Of a DNA stretch of 64,000 nt, positions 49,427 through 57,908 are shown piece by piece. Within the stretch, counting starts at the first letter, position 1. The number at the start of each line of letters is the position of its first letter. The notes under the pieces were generated by a model. The model was not told where the DNA came from and searched no databases. It worked only from the letters and a program-made list of their open reading frames with translations. The stretch covers positions 372,001 to 436,000 of the forward strand of contig NZ_JBNDJK010000001.1 in assembly GCF_050434925.1 (NCBI RefSeq). Direction: 5' to 3'. The stretch comes from Inquilinus ginsengisoli_B (GTDB lineage Bacteria > Pseudomonadota > Alphaproteobacteria > DSM-16000 > Inquilinaceae). The translations under genes and the position numbers were made by a program.

Positions 49427-49747
49427 ATGAACGCCTTCGCCGCCCTTGCCGACCCTACCCGGCAGCAGATCGTCGAGATGCTGGCGGCGGGCGAGCGCAG
49501 CGCCGGCGAGATCGCCGCCCAGTTCGCGATGAGCGGACCGGCGGTCTCCCAGCACCTCAAGGTGCTGCGCGAGGCCGGGCTGATCACCGTCCGGGCCGAC
49601 GCGCAGCGGCGCATCTACGCGCTCGACCCCAGGGGCTTCGACGCGCTGGACGAGTGGCTGCGGCGCATCCGCCGCTTCTGGGGCGGCCGGCTGGACGAGC
49701 TGGAGCGGCGGCTGCGCGCCGCCCCCGACACAGGAGAAGCATCATGA
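49427..49747 (+). CDS. ArsR-family transcriptional regulator
   Basis: 106 residues. The winged helix starts MNAFAALADPTRQQIVEML and includes AGEIAAQFAMSGPAVSQHLKVLREAGL and the wing VRADAQRRIYALD. No metal-binding cysteines (ELCVCD-type) are present, so it belongs to the ArsR group paired with AHSA1/SRPBCC proteins rather than to metal sensors. No SD is visible. The stop overlaps the next ATG. It likely represses its own operon at the upstream palindrome. Confidence 0.93.
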   Translation: MNAFAALADPTRQQIVEMLAAGERSAGEIAAQFAMSGPAVSQHLKVLREAGLITVRADAQRRIYALDPRGFDALDEWLRRIRRFWGGRLDELERRLRAAPDTGEAS

Positions 49748-50280
49748 GCGACTACGGCACCATCATCGCCCCCGGCGCGGTCCGGTTCGAGCGGCTGCTG
49801 CCGGGCCCGATCGAGCGGGTCTGGGCCTATCTGACGGAGACGGACAAGCGCGGTACCTGGCTCGCCACCGGCGCCGTCGAGCCGCGTGCGGGCGGCCAGG
49901 TGGGGCTGAATTTCCTCCATTCCGGGCTGTCGCCGCTGCCGGACGAGATTCCGGCCAAGTACAAGTCGCTGGAAAAGGGTGCCAGCTTCACCGCCCGGGT
50001 CACGCGCTGGGAGCCGCCGCGGCTGCTGAGCCACAGCTGGCCCGAGCCGTCCGGCGACGAGTCGGAGGTGACCTTCGAGCTGACGCCGCAGGGTGGGGAC
50101 ATCCTCCTGGTGCTGACCCACCGCCGCATCGGCGCGGAGCAGATGACGAGCGTCGCCGGCGGCTGGCACACCCATCTCGGCATCCTGGTCGACCATCTGC
50201 ATGGCCGGGTGCCGCAGCCCTTCTTCATCACCCATTCGCGGCTCGAGGGCGAGTACGAGAAGCGCATCGCCTCGGCCTGA
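49744..50280 (+). CDS. SRPBCC/AHSA1-domain protein
   Basis: 178 residues from the ATG that overlaps the arsR stop. It starts with VRFERLLPGPIERVWAYLTETDKRGTWLA, the N-terminal strand-helix of the Bet v1-like START/AHSA1 fold, and continues with HSWPEPSGDESEVTFELTPQ. Such proteins bind hydrophobic ligands in a deep pocket. Pairing with an ArsR regulator is common (polyketide-cyclase/AHSA1 type), with the pair sensing or handling an unidentified small molecule. The C-terminal third is longer than the minimal domain. Confidence 0.87.
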   Translation: MSDYGTIIAPGAVRFERLLPGPIERVWAYLTETDKRGTWLATGAVEPRAGGQVGLNFLHSGLSPLPDEIPAKYKSLEKGASFTARVTRWEPPRLLSHSWPEPSGDESEVTFELTPQGGDILLVLTHRRIGAEQMTSVAGGWHTHLGILVDHLHGRVPQPFFITHSRLEGEYEKRIASA

Positions 50281-50304
50281 CCACCCCTCACGGAGGACAC
50301 GACC

Positions 50305-50670
50305 ATGACCGCAACCTTCGCCGGCGGCCGCAACATCGCGCTGAAGGTGCCGCCGCACCAATACGACGCCACCGTCAAATTCTACCGCGACGTGATCGGC
50401 CTGAAGCCGCTGGACAACCACCCGCCGGCGATCGGCTTCGAATTCGGCGCCAACCAGCTGTGGATCGACCGGGTCGACATCCTCAGCCAGGCCGAGCTGT
50501 GGCTGGAGATCGTGGCCGACGACGTGCCGCAAGCGGCCGAGCATTTCGCCGCCGCCGGCGTCGCCCGCCGCGACGAGATCGAGCGCCTGCCCGACGGCTT
50601 CGACGGCTTCTGGATCTCCGACCCTGCCGCGATCATCCACATCGTCTCGGCCAAGCGCAGCCAGTATTGA
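50305..50670 (+). CDS. VOC/glyoxalase-fold protein
   Basis: 121 residues with one betaalphabetabetabeta module at the start (NIALKVPPHQYDATVKFYRDVIGL) and another towards the end (LWLEIVADDVPQAAEHFAAAG...GFWISDPAAIIHIV). It resembles glyoxalase/bleomycin-resistance proteins; only a few of the possible metal ligands (for example H near residue 17 and E near 46) are present, and the substrate is unknown. It lies 24 bp after the SRPBCC gene, with GGAGGA before the ATG, and is probably the third gene of the ArsR operon. Confidence 0.82.
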   Translation: MTATFAGGRNIALKVPPHQYDATVKFYRDVIGLKPLDNHPPAIGFEFGANQLWIDRVDILSQAELWLEIVADDVPQAAEHFAAAGVARRDEIERLPDGFDGFWISDPAAIIHIVSAKRSQY

Positions 50671-50673
50671 CGG

Positions 50674-51405
50674 TTACGTCCTCGGCTCCGTGGTCAGCGG
50701 CAGCAGCCGGGCGTGCGATGCCTCCAGCAGCCGGGCCATCGCGCCCGCCGCGGCCTCCGGCTCACGCCCGATGATCGCGGTGCGGACCGCGTCGTGCAGC
50801 GCCACGTCCTCGCTGGGCCGGGTGGCGTGGCGCTGCAGCATCTCCGACGACACCCGCAGCGCCGATTTCACCGCCGCGCCGATGGTCACGAACAGGCCGT
50901 TGTGCGAGGCGGTGATGATGGCCAGGTGGAACTCCAGCGCCGCCTCGGACGACGCCTTCACCGGCTGCTTCTCGTCATAGGCGCGGGCCAGCTGGTGGAA
51001 GTGGCGCTCGATCGCGGCATGGTCGTCGGCCGTGCCGTCGCGCGCCGCCAGGAATGACGCCCGCGGCTCGAAGCACAGCCGCATCTCGAAGATGTCCTCG
51101 ACGATCTTGGCGTCGAACTGCGCCTCCAGCCGCCACTGCAGCACGTCGCGGTCCAAGAGGTTCCATTCGCCGAAGGGCAGCACCCGGGTGCCGGTCTTCG
51201 GCGACACCTCGATCAGCCGCTTGCCCGCCAGGCTCTTGATCGCCTCGCGCAGGGTGGTCCGGCTGACGCCGTAGGTCTGGCACAGCTCGCTCTCGATCGG
51301 CAGCGAATCGTGAGGCCGGAACTCGCCGGACACAATGCGCATGCCCAGGCTGTTCGAGACCTGGGCGCTCATCGTCCCGACCAGCACCATCTCGCGTTCC
51401 AGCAT
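50674..51405 (-). CDS. GntR/FadR-family transcriptional regulator
   Basis: 243 residues from ATG 51405. The N-terminal winged helix is MRIVSGEFRPHDSLPIESEL, YGVSRTTLREAIKSLAGKRL, with VSPKTGTRVLP as the wing. The C-terminal FCD-type helical domain includes EMRLCFEPRASFLAA with the Arg, and EFHLAIITASHN with the metal-binding Asp/His pattern. This family controls sugar-acid and sugar use. It is divergent from the arabinoside ABC operon and likely regulates it at the ATCATATGAT dyad. Confidence 0.9.
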   Translation of the reverse strand: MLEREMVLVGTMSAQVSNSLGMRIVSGEFRPHDSLPIESELCQTYGVSRTTLREAIKSLAGKRLIEVSPKTGTRVLPFGEWNLLDRDVLQWRLEAQFDAKIVEDIFEMRLCFEPRASFLAARDGTADDHAAIERHFHQLARAYDEKQPVKASSEAALEFHLAIITASHNGLFVTIGAAVKSALRVSSEMLQRHATRPSEDVALHDAVRTAIIGREPEAAAGAMARLLEASHARLLPLTTEPRT

Positions 51406-51456
51406 CAGACCGTCTCCACCCTTCCCCTTTTATCGAACAGGCCGGGGAAGCCCCGG

Positions 51457-51499
51457 TTGACAAAACCCGCCGATCGCCCCGATGATCGAATCATATGAT
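51457..51499 (+). promoter_or_regulatory. Promoter and operator of the arabinoside operon
   Basis: TTGACA (51457-51462) and GATGAT (51481-51486) lie 18 bp apart. ATCATATGAT (51490-51499) is a perfect 10-bp palindrome just downstream, itself containing TATGAT. It lies between the divergent GntR and ABC genes, so the GntR protein is the obvious ligand-controlled repressor. Confidence 0.55.
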
Positions 51500-51521
51500 A
51501 ATACCATTGGGGAGGAAATGG

Positions 51522-52604
51522 GTGGCGGACATCGAGATCCGGGATGTCAGCAAGCGCTTCGGGCCGGTCACGGTGTTCGACGGCCTGTCGCTGTCGGTCG
51601 AGTCGGGCGAGTTCATGGTCTTCCTCGGACCATCCGGCTGCGGCAAGTCCACCCTGCTGCGCATGATCGCCGGTCTGGAAAGCGTCGACGGCGGTGAGAT
51701 CCGGATCGCCGGCACCCGGGTCGACACCCTGCCGCCGGGCGCCCGCCGGGTGGCGATGGTGTTCCAGCATTATGCCCTGTACCCCCACATGACGATCTTC
51801 GAGAACATGGCGTTCGGGCTGCGCAACATCGGCCTGAAGCAGCCGGAGATCGAGCAGCGCGTCCAGGGCGCCGCGCGGACGCTGGAGATCGAGGAGCTGC
51901 TGCAGCGCAAGCCGGGCCAGCTGTCCGGCGGCCAGCGCCAGCGCGTCGCCATCGGCCGCGCCATCGTCAAGGAGCCGCGGGCCTTCCTGTTCGACGAGCC
52001 GCTGTCGAACCTGGACGCGGCGCTGCGGGTGCGCACCCGGGTCGAGCTGGCGCGGCTGCACCGCCGGCTGCGCGCCACCATGATCTTCGTCACCCATGAC
52101 CAGGTCGAGGCGATGACGCTGGCCGACCGCATCGTGGTGATGAACGAGGGCCGGATCGAGCAGGTCGGCACGCCGATGGAGATCTACACCCGGCCGGCCA
52201 CCAAATTCGTCGCCCGCTTCGTCGGCGTGCCGGCGATGACCTTCCTCGATGCCACCGTCGTGGGCGAGGCCGGCGGCGCCGTGCTGCGCCTGCCGGACGG
52301 GACCGAGCTGCGCACCCCGGTGCCGGCCGACGGGCTGCCGTCGCATCAGCCGATCACGCTGGGCCTGCGGGCCGAGGCGGTGCGGATCGATCATCAGGGC
52401 GGCATGCAGGGCACGGTCGAGGTGGTCGAGCGGCTGGGCGACCGCACCCATCTGCATGTCCGGCTGCAGGACGGGTCGACCTTGATCGCCGAGGATGCCG
52501 GCTTGAGCGGCGTCGCGGTCGAGGACCGGGTGGGCCTGCGCATCGACCCGGCCGCCGTCCACCTGTTCGGCGCCGACGGCGTCGGCCGCCACGCCACGGT
52601 GTGA
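51522..52604 (+). CDS. Sugar ABC transporter ATP-binding protein (MsmX/UgpC type)
   Basis: 360 residues from GTG 51522, with GGGGAGG 6 bases upstream. The ATPase has Walker A GPSGCGKST, Q-loop FQHYALYPHMT, signature LSGGQRQRVA and Walker B FLFDEPLSNLD. A C-terminal OB-like (TOBE/MalK-type) regulatory region follows from about residue 240. It energises import by the two permeases downstream. First gene of the arabinoside operon. Confidence 0.95.
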   Translation: MADIEIRDVSKRFGPVTVFDGLSLSVESGEFMVFLGPSGCGKSTLLRMIAGLESVDGGEIRIAGTRVDTLPPGARRVAMVFQHYALYPHMTIFENMAFGLRNIGLKQPEIEQRVQGAARTLEIEELLQRKPGQLSGGQRQRVAIGRAIVKEPRAFLFDEPLSNLDAALRVRTRVELARLHRRLRATMIFVTHDQVEAMTLADRIVVMNEGRIEQVGTPMEIYTRPATKFVARFVGVPAMTFLDATVVGEAGGAVLRLPDGTELRTPVPADGLPSHQPITLGLRAEAVRIDHQGGMQGTVEVVERLGDRTHLHVRLQDGSTLIAEDAGLSGVAVEDRVGLRIDPAAVHLFGADGVGRHATV

Positions 52605-52611
52605 GGAGGAC

Positions 52612-53544
52612 ATGGTGACCGACGCCGCCACCGCCGCCGGCCGCAGCATCGAACGGACCCGCCGCCTGGGCGGCGCCCGGATCGGGGCGGACTGGCGCAA
52701 TGTCGGCTTCGTCCTGCCCTTCCTGATCGTCTACGTGCTGCTGCTGGTCTGGCCGCTGATCGACGGCATCTGGATCAGCCTGCAGAAGTTCGACATGTTC
52801 GACGGCACCGGCACCTATGCCGGCCTGGCCAACTACAAGCGCCTGTTCGCCGACAAGATCTTCCTCGGCGCGGTCTGGAACACGGTGCTGTTCGTGCTGA
52901 TGACGGTGCCGGCCTTCGTCGTCGTCGGCCTGATCCTGGCCCTGGCGCTGAACCGGCCGACCCGGGCCGCCGCCGCGCTGCGCGCCACCTTCTTCGCCAC
53001 CTCGGTGCTGTCGGTCACCATCGTCACCATCGTCTGGAAGATGGTGTACCTGCCGGACCGCGGCCTCTTGACCAATGTCCTGGGCGTGTTCGGGCAGGCG
53101 CCGATCCCGATCCTGAGCGACCCCAACCTGGCCCTGCCGGGCATCGCCGCCGCCACGGTGTGGTGGGGCATCGGCCTGCCGATGATGCTGTTCCTGGCGG
53201 CGCTGCAGCAGATCCCGCGCGAGCTGTACGAGGCCGCGGCGCTGGACAGCGCGGGCCGCTGGCGCTCGTTCCGGCACATCACCCTGCCCTCGATCCGGCG
53301 CACCGTGGTGCTCGTGGCCGTGGTCGAGATCGTCTACCAGTTCCAGCTGTTCGGGCAGTCCTACCTGCTGACCCGCGGCGGGCCGAACAACGCCTCGCGC
53401 CCGATCGTGCAGTTCATCTACGAGCAGGGCTTCCGCAACTGGGACCTGGGCTACGCTGCCGCGGCGTCCGAGGTGCTGTTCGGGCTGATGCTGATCGCCG
53501 CCATGGCGCAGTACCTGCTGACCCGCCGGAGGGCCGAGGGATGA
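52612..53544 (+). CDS. Sugar ABC transporter permease (MalF/AraP type)
   Basis: 310 residues with six membrane helices. The start FVLPFLIVYVLLLVWPLIDGIWISL and the cytoplasmic EAA loop YEAAALDSAGRWRSFRHITLP (which docks on the ATPase) mark the CUT1 family that imports oligosaccharides. It is 7 bp downstream of the ATPase, and its stop overlaps the second permease start. Confidence 0.95.
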   Translation: MVTDAATAAGRSIERTRRLGGARIGADWRNVGFVLPFLIVYVLLLVWPLIDGIWISLQKFDMFDGTGTYAGLANYKRLFADKIFLGAVWNTVLFVLMTVPAFVVVGLILALALNRPTRAAAALRATFFATSVLSVTIVTIVWKMVYLPDRGLLTNVLGVFGQAPIPILSDPNLALPGIAAATVWWGIGLPMMLFLAALQQIPRELYEAAALDSAGRWRSFRHITLPSIRRTVVLVAVVEIVYQFQLFGQSYLLTRGGPNNASRPIVQFIYEQGFRNWDLGYAAAASEVLFGLMLIAAMAQYLLTRRRAEG

Positions 53545-54404
53545 CCGCCATCACCACGGCGCAGCCGCGGCAGGGCATGGTCGGCCGCAGCCTGGGCGAC
53601 CGGCTGATCCTGTGGGCCGTCATCCTGCTGGCCGTGATCTGGGTGGTGCCGGTGGCCTGGATCACCGGCCTGTCGTTCAAGCCGAACAGCGAGCTGATGA
53701 CTAGCACCGGCACGCTGTTCCGGGCGCCCTACACGCTGAAGAACTATACCGACATCCTCGCCAATTCCGGCGTGTTCCGCTGGGTGCTGAACAGTGTGAT
53801 CGTGTCGCTGGGCCAGACCCTGGGCGTGCTGGTGCTGGCCTCGCTGGCCGGCTACGGCTTCGCCCGCGCCCAGTTCCCGGGCCGCGGCATTGTCTTCGCG
53901 CTGGTGCTGATCGGGCTGGCCGTACCGGAGCAGGCGGTGATCATCGCCCGCTTCCAGATGTTCAACGACCTGAAGATCCACAACTCCTATCTCGGGCTGA
54001 TCCTGCCGCATCTGTCGGCGCCCTTCGGCGTCTTCCTGATGACGCAGTACTTCAAGGCGATCCCGCGCGAGCTGGACGAGGCGGCGCTGCTGGACAACGC
54101 CTCGCGCTTCAAGACCTTCTGGCGCGTGCTGCTGCCGCTGACCGTGCCGGCCCAGGCGACGCTGGGGATCTTCACCTTCCTCAGCGCCTGGAACGACTAC
54201 CTCTGGCCGCTGATCTCGGCGACCAAGCCGGAGATGTTCACCCTGACCGTCGGCCTGGCCTCGACCCAGACCAACTTCGCCCAGTCCGAGGGCTTGGGCT
54301 ACCTGATGGCACAGTCGGTCTTCGCCGGGCTGCCCGTGCTGATCGTCTACCTGTTCTTCCAGAAATACATCGTCACGGCCGTCGCCGGCGCCGCCGTCCG
54401 TTGA
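53541..54404 (+). CDS. Sugar ABC transporter permease (MalG/AraQ type)
   Basis: 287 residues from the ATG that overlaps the previous stop (ATGA). Six helices and the EAA loop ELDEAALLDNASRFKTFWRV are present, together with the MalG-type YGFARAQFPGR segment. It pairs with the first permease to form the CUT1 channel for a small sugar oligomer. A 40-bp gap separates it from the binding-protein gene. Confidence 0.95.
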   Translation: MTAITTAQPRQGMVGRSLGDRLILWAVILLAVIWVVPVAWITGLSFKPNSELMTSTGTLFRAPYTLKNYTDILANSGVFRWVLNSVIVSLGQTLGVLVLASLAGYGFARAQFPGRGIVFALVLIGLAVPEQAVIIARFQMFNDLKIHNSYLGLILPHLSAPFGVFLMTQYFKAIPRELDEAALLDNASRFKTFWRVLLPLTVPAQATLGIFTFLSAWNDYLWPLISATKPEMFTLTVGLASTQTNFAQSEGLGYLMAQSVFAGLPVLIVYLFFQKYIVTAVAGAAVR

Positions 54405-54444
54405 GGCGTGCGGCAGAAGCGGCCGGAACCAAGGAGGGAGAGCC

Positions 54445-55758
54445 ATGAGAAGCCGCTTTGCTTTGGCCCTGGCGGGGCTGGTCCTGGCCGCAGGCCCCGT
54501 CTGGGCGCAGGACAAGACCGAGATCTCGCTGTCGCGCTTCTTCGGCGCCTGCGAGGCCGACTATGCCGATGTCACCGACGTCTCGAAGGCGCATGGCGAG
54601 TGCGGCATCATCACGGCGCTGATCAACAAGTTCAACGCCGAGAGCCCGGACGTCCACGTCAAGGTCGATATCGTCGAATGGCCCGGCTACGACCAGCTGA
54701 CCGCCCGGCTGCGCTCGGACGACCCGCCGACCATCTCAGTGATGCATGAGGCGGTGATCAGCGACTATGCCTCGCGCGACCTGCTGGAGCCGCTGGACGA
54801 GGACTTCAAGGCGGCCGGCATCGACACCGCCGACTTCACCGAAGCAGCCAAGGCCGGGGTGACCAAGGACGGCAAGATCTACGCCCTGCCCTTCGACACC
54901 CATACCTGGCTGTGGCACATCAACCTGAATCTGTTCAAGCAGGCCGGGCTGGTGTCGGACGACGGCAAGCCGATCCTGCCGAAATCGCCGGAGGAGCTGC
55001 TGGCCCAGGCCAAGCAGTTCAAGGAGAAGACCGGTAAGCCCTATTTCGTGCAGGCGACGGTGAACGAGCAGGCGAACTATGCCCGCACGCTCTACACCCT
55101 GCTGTACCAGCAGAACTCCGACTTCTTCGCCGACCCGGCCCAGATCAAGCTGCAGACGCCCGAGGCGCGCAACGCAGTCGAGCTGTTCAAGTCCATCTAT
55201 CAGAACGGCGACACCACCAAGGACCAGGACTATTCCGCGTCGACGGCCGGCTTCGCCCAGGGCGATGGCGGCGTCTACATCATGGGCACCTGGCTGATCG
55301 ACAGCTACAACGAGGAGGCGGCCAAGCTCGGCGGCGCGCTGAGCAACGGCTACACCGTCGTGCCCTTCCCGCAGCTCTATGGCAACGCCAAGGTCTGGGC
55401 CGACGGCCACAGCTGGGTGGTGCCCAAGGCCGGCCTGGACGACGCCAAGCGCAAGGCCGCGGTCAAGGTCCTGAAGTTCCTGTGGGACAACGATTTCGAA
55501 TGGGCGCGGACCGGCCACCTGCCGGTGCGGACCTCGGTCGCGACGTCCCAGGCCTTCCTCGACCTGCCGCACCGCAAGGACATCGTCAGCCTGACCAAGG
55601 ACGGCACAGCCCTGCCCCAGGCGGTGAAGCGCCAGTTCGGGATCCAGGAGATCCTGACCGAGGAGTTCAACGCCGCGGCGCAGAACCAGAAGACCGTCGA
55701 CCAGGCCCTGGCCGACGCGGAGAGCCGCGTCAACGAGCTGCTGGCCAACGCCCGCTGA
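54445..55758 (+). CDS. Extracellular sugar-binding protein of the arabinoside ABC importer
   Basis: 437 residues. The signal peptide FALALAGLVLAAGPVWAQ ends in VWAQ, so cleavage is near residue 22. The mature protein is a two-lobed CUT1 binding protein: ISLSRFFGACEADYADV at the start, WPGYDQLTARLRSDDPPTISVM, and FDTHTWLWHINLNLFKQAGL. Two early cysteines (in GACEAD and GECGII) could form a disulfide. Operon partners and the GH51 enzyme point to arabino-oligosaccharides as ligand (inferred). Confidence 0.93.
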   Translation: MRSRFALALAGLVLAAGPVWAQDKTEISLSRFFGACEADYADVTDVSKAHGECGIITALINKFNAESPDVHVKVDIVEWPGYDQLTARLRSDDPPTISVMHEAVISDYASRDLLEPLDEDFKAAGIDTADFTEAAKAGVTKDGKIYALPFDTHTWLWHINLNLFKQAGLVSDDGKPILPKSPEELLAQAKQFKEKTGKPYFVQATVNEQANYARTLYTLLYQQNSDFFADPAQIKLQTPEARNAVELFKSIYQNGDTTKDQDYSASTAGFAQGDGGVYIMGTWLIDSYNEEAAKLGGALSNGYTVVPFPQLYGNAKVWADGHSWVVPKAGLDDAKRKAAVKVLKFLWDNDFEWARTGHLPVRTSVATSQAFLDLPHRKDIVSLTKDGTALPQAVKRQFGIQEILTEEFNAAAQNQKTVDQALADAESRVNELLANAR

Positions 55759-55766
55759 CCCTTCCC

Positions 55767-55788
55767 GGCCGCGCCGTCCGGCGCGGCC
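55767..55788 (+). terminator. Hairpin after the binding-protein gene
   Basis: GGCCGCGCC (55767-55775) and GGCGCGGCC (55780-55788) form a perfect 9-bp stem with a four-base loop, followed by GATCCTTCC. It may partly end transcription or protect the mRNA 3' end, raising binding-protein output relative to abfA. Confidence 0.6.
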
Positions 55789-55822
55789 GATCCTTCCACC
55801 ATCCGATCGAGACCACCGACCC

Positions 55823-57343
55823 ATGATCTCCGCACGGCTCACCGTCGATCGCGACTTCGTCCTCTCCGATCTCGACCGCCGCGTCTTCGGCGCCTTCGTC
55901 GAGCATATGGGCCGCTGCGTCTATGGCGGCATCTACGAGCCCGGCCATCCGACCGCCGATGCCCGCGGCTTCCGCGGCGACGTGCTGGAGCTGACCCGCG
56001 AGCTCGGGCCGACCATCATCCGCTATCCCGGCGGCAACTTCCTCTCGGGCTACGACTGGGAGGACGGGGTCGGGCCGGTGGAACAGCGGCCGGTGCGCCG
56101 CGACCTGGCCTGGTCCTCGACCGAGACCAACCGCTTCGGCACCAACGAGTTCATGGACTGGGCCCGCGCCGCCGGGGTCGAGCCGATGCTGGGCGTCAAT
56201 CTCGGCACCCGCGGGCCGGACGAGGCGCGCCGCTTCCTGGAATACTGCAACCACGCCAGCGGGTCGGCGCTGTCGGACCTGCGCCGGTCGCACGGCCACG
56301 AGGCGCCGCACGACGTCAAGTTCTGGTGCCTGGGCAACGAGATGGATGGGCCCTGGCAGATCGGTGCCAAGACCGCCGAGGAATACGGCCGGGCGGCGCT
56401 GGAGACGGCCAAGGTGATGCGCTGGGTCGACCCGACCATCCAGCTCGCCGCCTGCGGCTCGTCCCACCGCAACATGGCGACCTACGGCGCCTGGGAATAC
56501 CAGGTGCTGGACCACTGCTACGACCAGGTCGACTTCATCTCGCTGCACACCTACTTCAACAACAACGCCGATTCGGCGCCGGAGTATTTCGGCGTGATCG
56601 AGCTGATGGACGCCTTCATCAAGGAGGTGGCGGCGATCTGCGACGCGGTCGGGGCCAAGCGCCGGTCGCGCAAGAAGATCATGCTGTCCTTCGACGAGTG
56701 GAACGTCTGGTACAAGACCCACAAGATCGAGCACATGCGCAAGCCGGGCTGGCCCGAGGCGCCGCATCTGATCGAGGAGGTCTACAACGCCGAGGATGCG
56801 CTGATCGTCGGCGGCGCCCTGATCGCCCTGATGAACAATGCCGACCGGGTGAAGACCGCCTGCATCGCCCAGCTGGTCAACGTCATCGGCCCGATCATGA
56901 CCGAGACCGGCGGCGCCGCCTGGCGCCAGACCATCTTCCACCCCTTCGCCCTGGCCGCCCGCCACGGCCATGGCAGGGTCCTGCAAGCCAAGGTCGAATC
57001 GCCGAGCTATGCCGCCCAGTCGTGGCCGGAGATCCCGTATCTCTACGCCACCGTGGTCGACAACCCGGCCGACGGCACCACCACGGTCTTCGCCCTGAAC
57101 CGCAGCCTGTCCGACCCGATGGATTTGGACGTCGTGCTGCGCGGCCTCGGCGCCGACCGGCAGCTGGTGGAGGCGACCGAGATCCACCACGCCAACCTCA
57201 AGGCGGTGAACACCAAGGACGCGCCGAACACCGTGGCGCCGGCGGCGAATCCGGACGTCTCGGTCGATGGCGAGCGGCTGCGGGCGAAGCTAAAGCCGGC
57301 CAGCTGGAACGTGATCGTGACCCGGAGCGCGCCGCGGGCGTAG
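55823..57343 (+). CDS. abfA: GH51 alpha-N-arabinofuranosidase
   Basis: 506 residues, the GH51 length. The acid/base is E173 in LGNEMDGPW, and the nucleophile is E292 in SFDEWNVW. FGAFVEHMGRCVYGGIYEP near the start is the GH51 N-terminal block, and IRYPGGNFLSGYDWEDG follows. There is no signal peptide, so it acts in the cytoplasm on arabino-oligosaccharides brought in by the adjacent ABC importer. Last gene of the operon. Confidence 0.95.
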   Translation: MISARLTVDRDFVLSDLDRRVFGAFVEHMGRCVYGGIYEPGHPTADARGFRGDVLELTRELGPTIIRYPGGNFLSGYDWEDGVGPVEQRPVRRDLAWSSTETNRFGTNEFMDWARAAGVEPMLGVNLGTRGPDEARRFLEYCNHASGSALSDLRRSHGHEAPHDVKFWCLGNEMDGPWQIGAKTAEEYGRAALETAKVMRWVDPTIQLAACGSSHRNMATYGAWEYQVLDHCYDQVDFISLHTYFNNNADSAPEYFGVIELMDAFIKEVAAICDAVGAKRRSRKKIMLSFDEWNVWYKTHKIEHMRKPGWPEAPHLIEEVYNAEDALIVGGALIALMNNADRVKTACIAQLVNVIGPIMTETGGAAWRQTIFHPFALAARHGHGRVLQAKVESPSYAAQSWPEIPYLYATVVDNPADGTTTVFALNRSLSDPMDLDVVLRGLGADRQLVEATEIHHANLKAVNTKDAPNTVAPAANPDVSVDGERLRAKLKPASWNVIVTRSAPRA

Positions 57344-57374
57344 TCTGGGCCGGGAGGGGCCCGCGACTCTCGGC

Positions 57375-57403
57375 TTGACGCCGGGCGTGCGGCCCCTTAT
57401 ACG
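57375..57403 (+). promoter_or_regulatory. rpmB promoter
   Basis: TTGACG (57375-57380), a 17-bp spacer and TATACG (57398-57403) match the housekeeping consensus well. The start point should be near 57410, giving a leader of about 57 bases. Confidence 0.7.
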
Positions 57404-57414
57404 AACGCCCTCGT

Positions 57415-57441
57415 CCCGGCAGCAATGCCGGGCCATTGTTT
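57415..57441 (+). promoter_or_regulatory. Hairpin plus U-rich stretch in the rpmB leader
   Basis: CCCGGC (57415-57420) and GCCGGG (57427-57432) form a 6-bp hairpin, followed by CCATTG and TTTTTG. It lies within the predicted rpmB leader, so it could act as an attenuator or as a ribosomal-protein autoregulatory site. The T-run begins several bases after the stem, which makes it weaker than a standard terminator. Confidence 0.45.
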
Positions 57442-57466
57442 TTGACCGTGTTTCGAGGATAGACCC

Positions 57467-57763
57467 ATGGCGCGACGCTGCCAGGTGACCGGCAAGGGCG
57501 TGATGAGTGGCAACAATGTCAGCCACGCCAAGAACAGAACCCGCCGGCGCTTCCTGCCGAACCTGCAGACCACCTCGCTGATTTCCGAGGTTCTCGGGGT
57601 GTCGGTGCGCATGCGCCTGTCCACCAACGGCATCCGGACCATCGAGCATCGCGGTGGCCTCGACGGCTATCTCGCCGGCGCCCCGGACTCGGCCCTGGAC
57701 GCCGAGCTGCGCGGCCTGAAGCACCGCATCATCAAGGCCCAGGCCGCCGCCCAGGCGGCCTGA
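57467..57763 (+). CDS. rpmB: 50S ribosomal protein L28
   Basis: 98 residues, within the alphaproteobacterial range. It begins RRCQVTGKGVMSGNNVSHA and contains the RRRFLPNLQ block, both diagnostic for L28. GAGGAT lies 7 bases upstream. It carries its own promoter and terminator, as is usual for a monocistronic ribosomal-protein gene. The C-terminal tail is lysine- and alanine-rich. Confidence 0.98.
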   Translation: MARRCQVTGKGVMSGNNVSHAKNRTRRRFLPNLQTTSLISEVLGVSVRMRLSTNGIRTIEHRGGLDGYLAGAPDSALDAELRGLKHRIIKAQAAAQAA

Positions 57764-57808
57764 TCGACCCAGGCTTCGGCGCGGCCCCGGCCGCGCCCTT
57801 ACGTGAGT

Positions 57809-57836
57809 AGCCCGCCCACGGTCGCGGGCTTTTTTC
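57809..57836 (+). terminator. Rho-independent terminator after rpmB
   Basis: AGCCCGC (57809-57815) pairs with GCGGGCT (57824-57830), followed by TTTTTTC. A clear intrinsic terminator 46 bp after the rpmB stop. Confidence 0.92.
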
Positions 57837-57908
57837 GTTGCCGCCCGCAGCCATTGCGGACAGGCCATTGTTCCCGTAACGCTCTCTCGAAACAATGAGG
57901 GGATCGCC

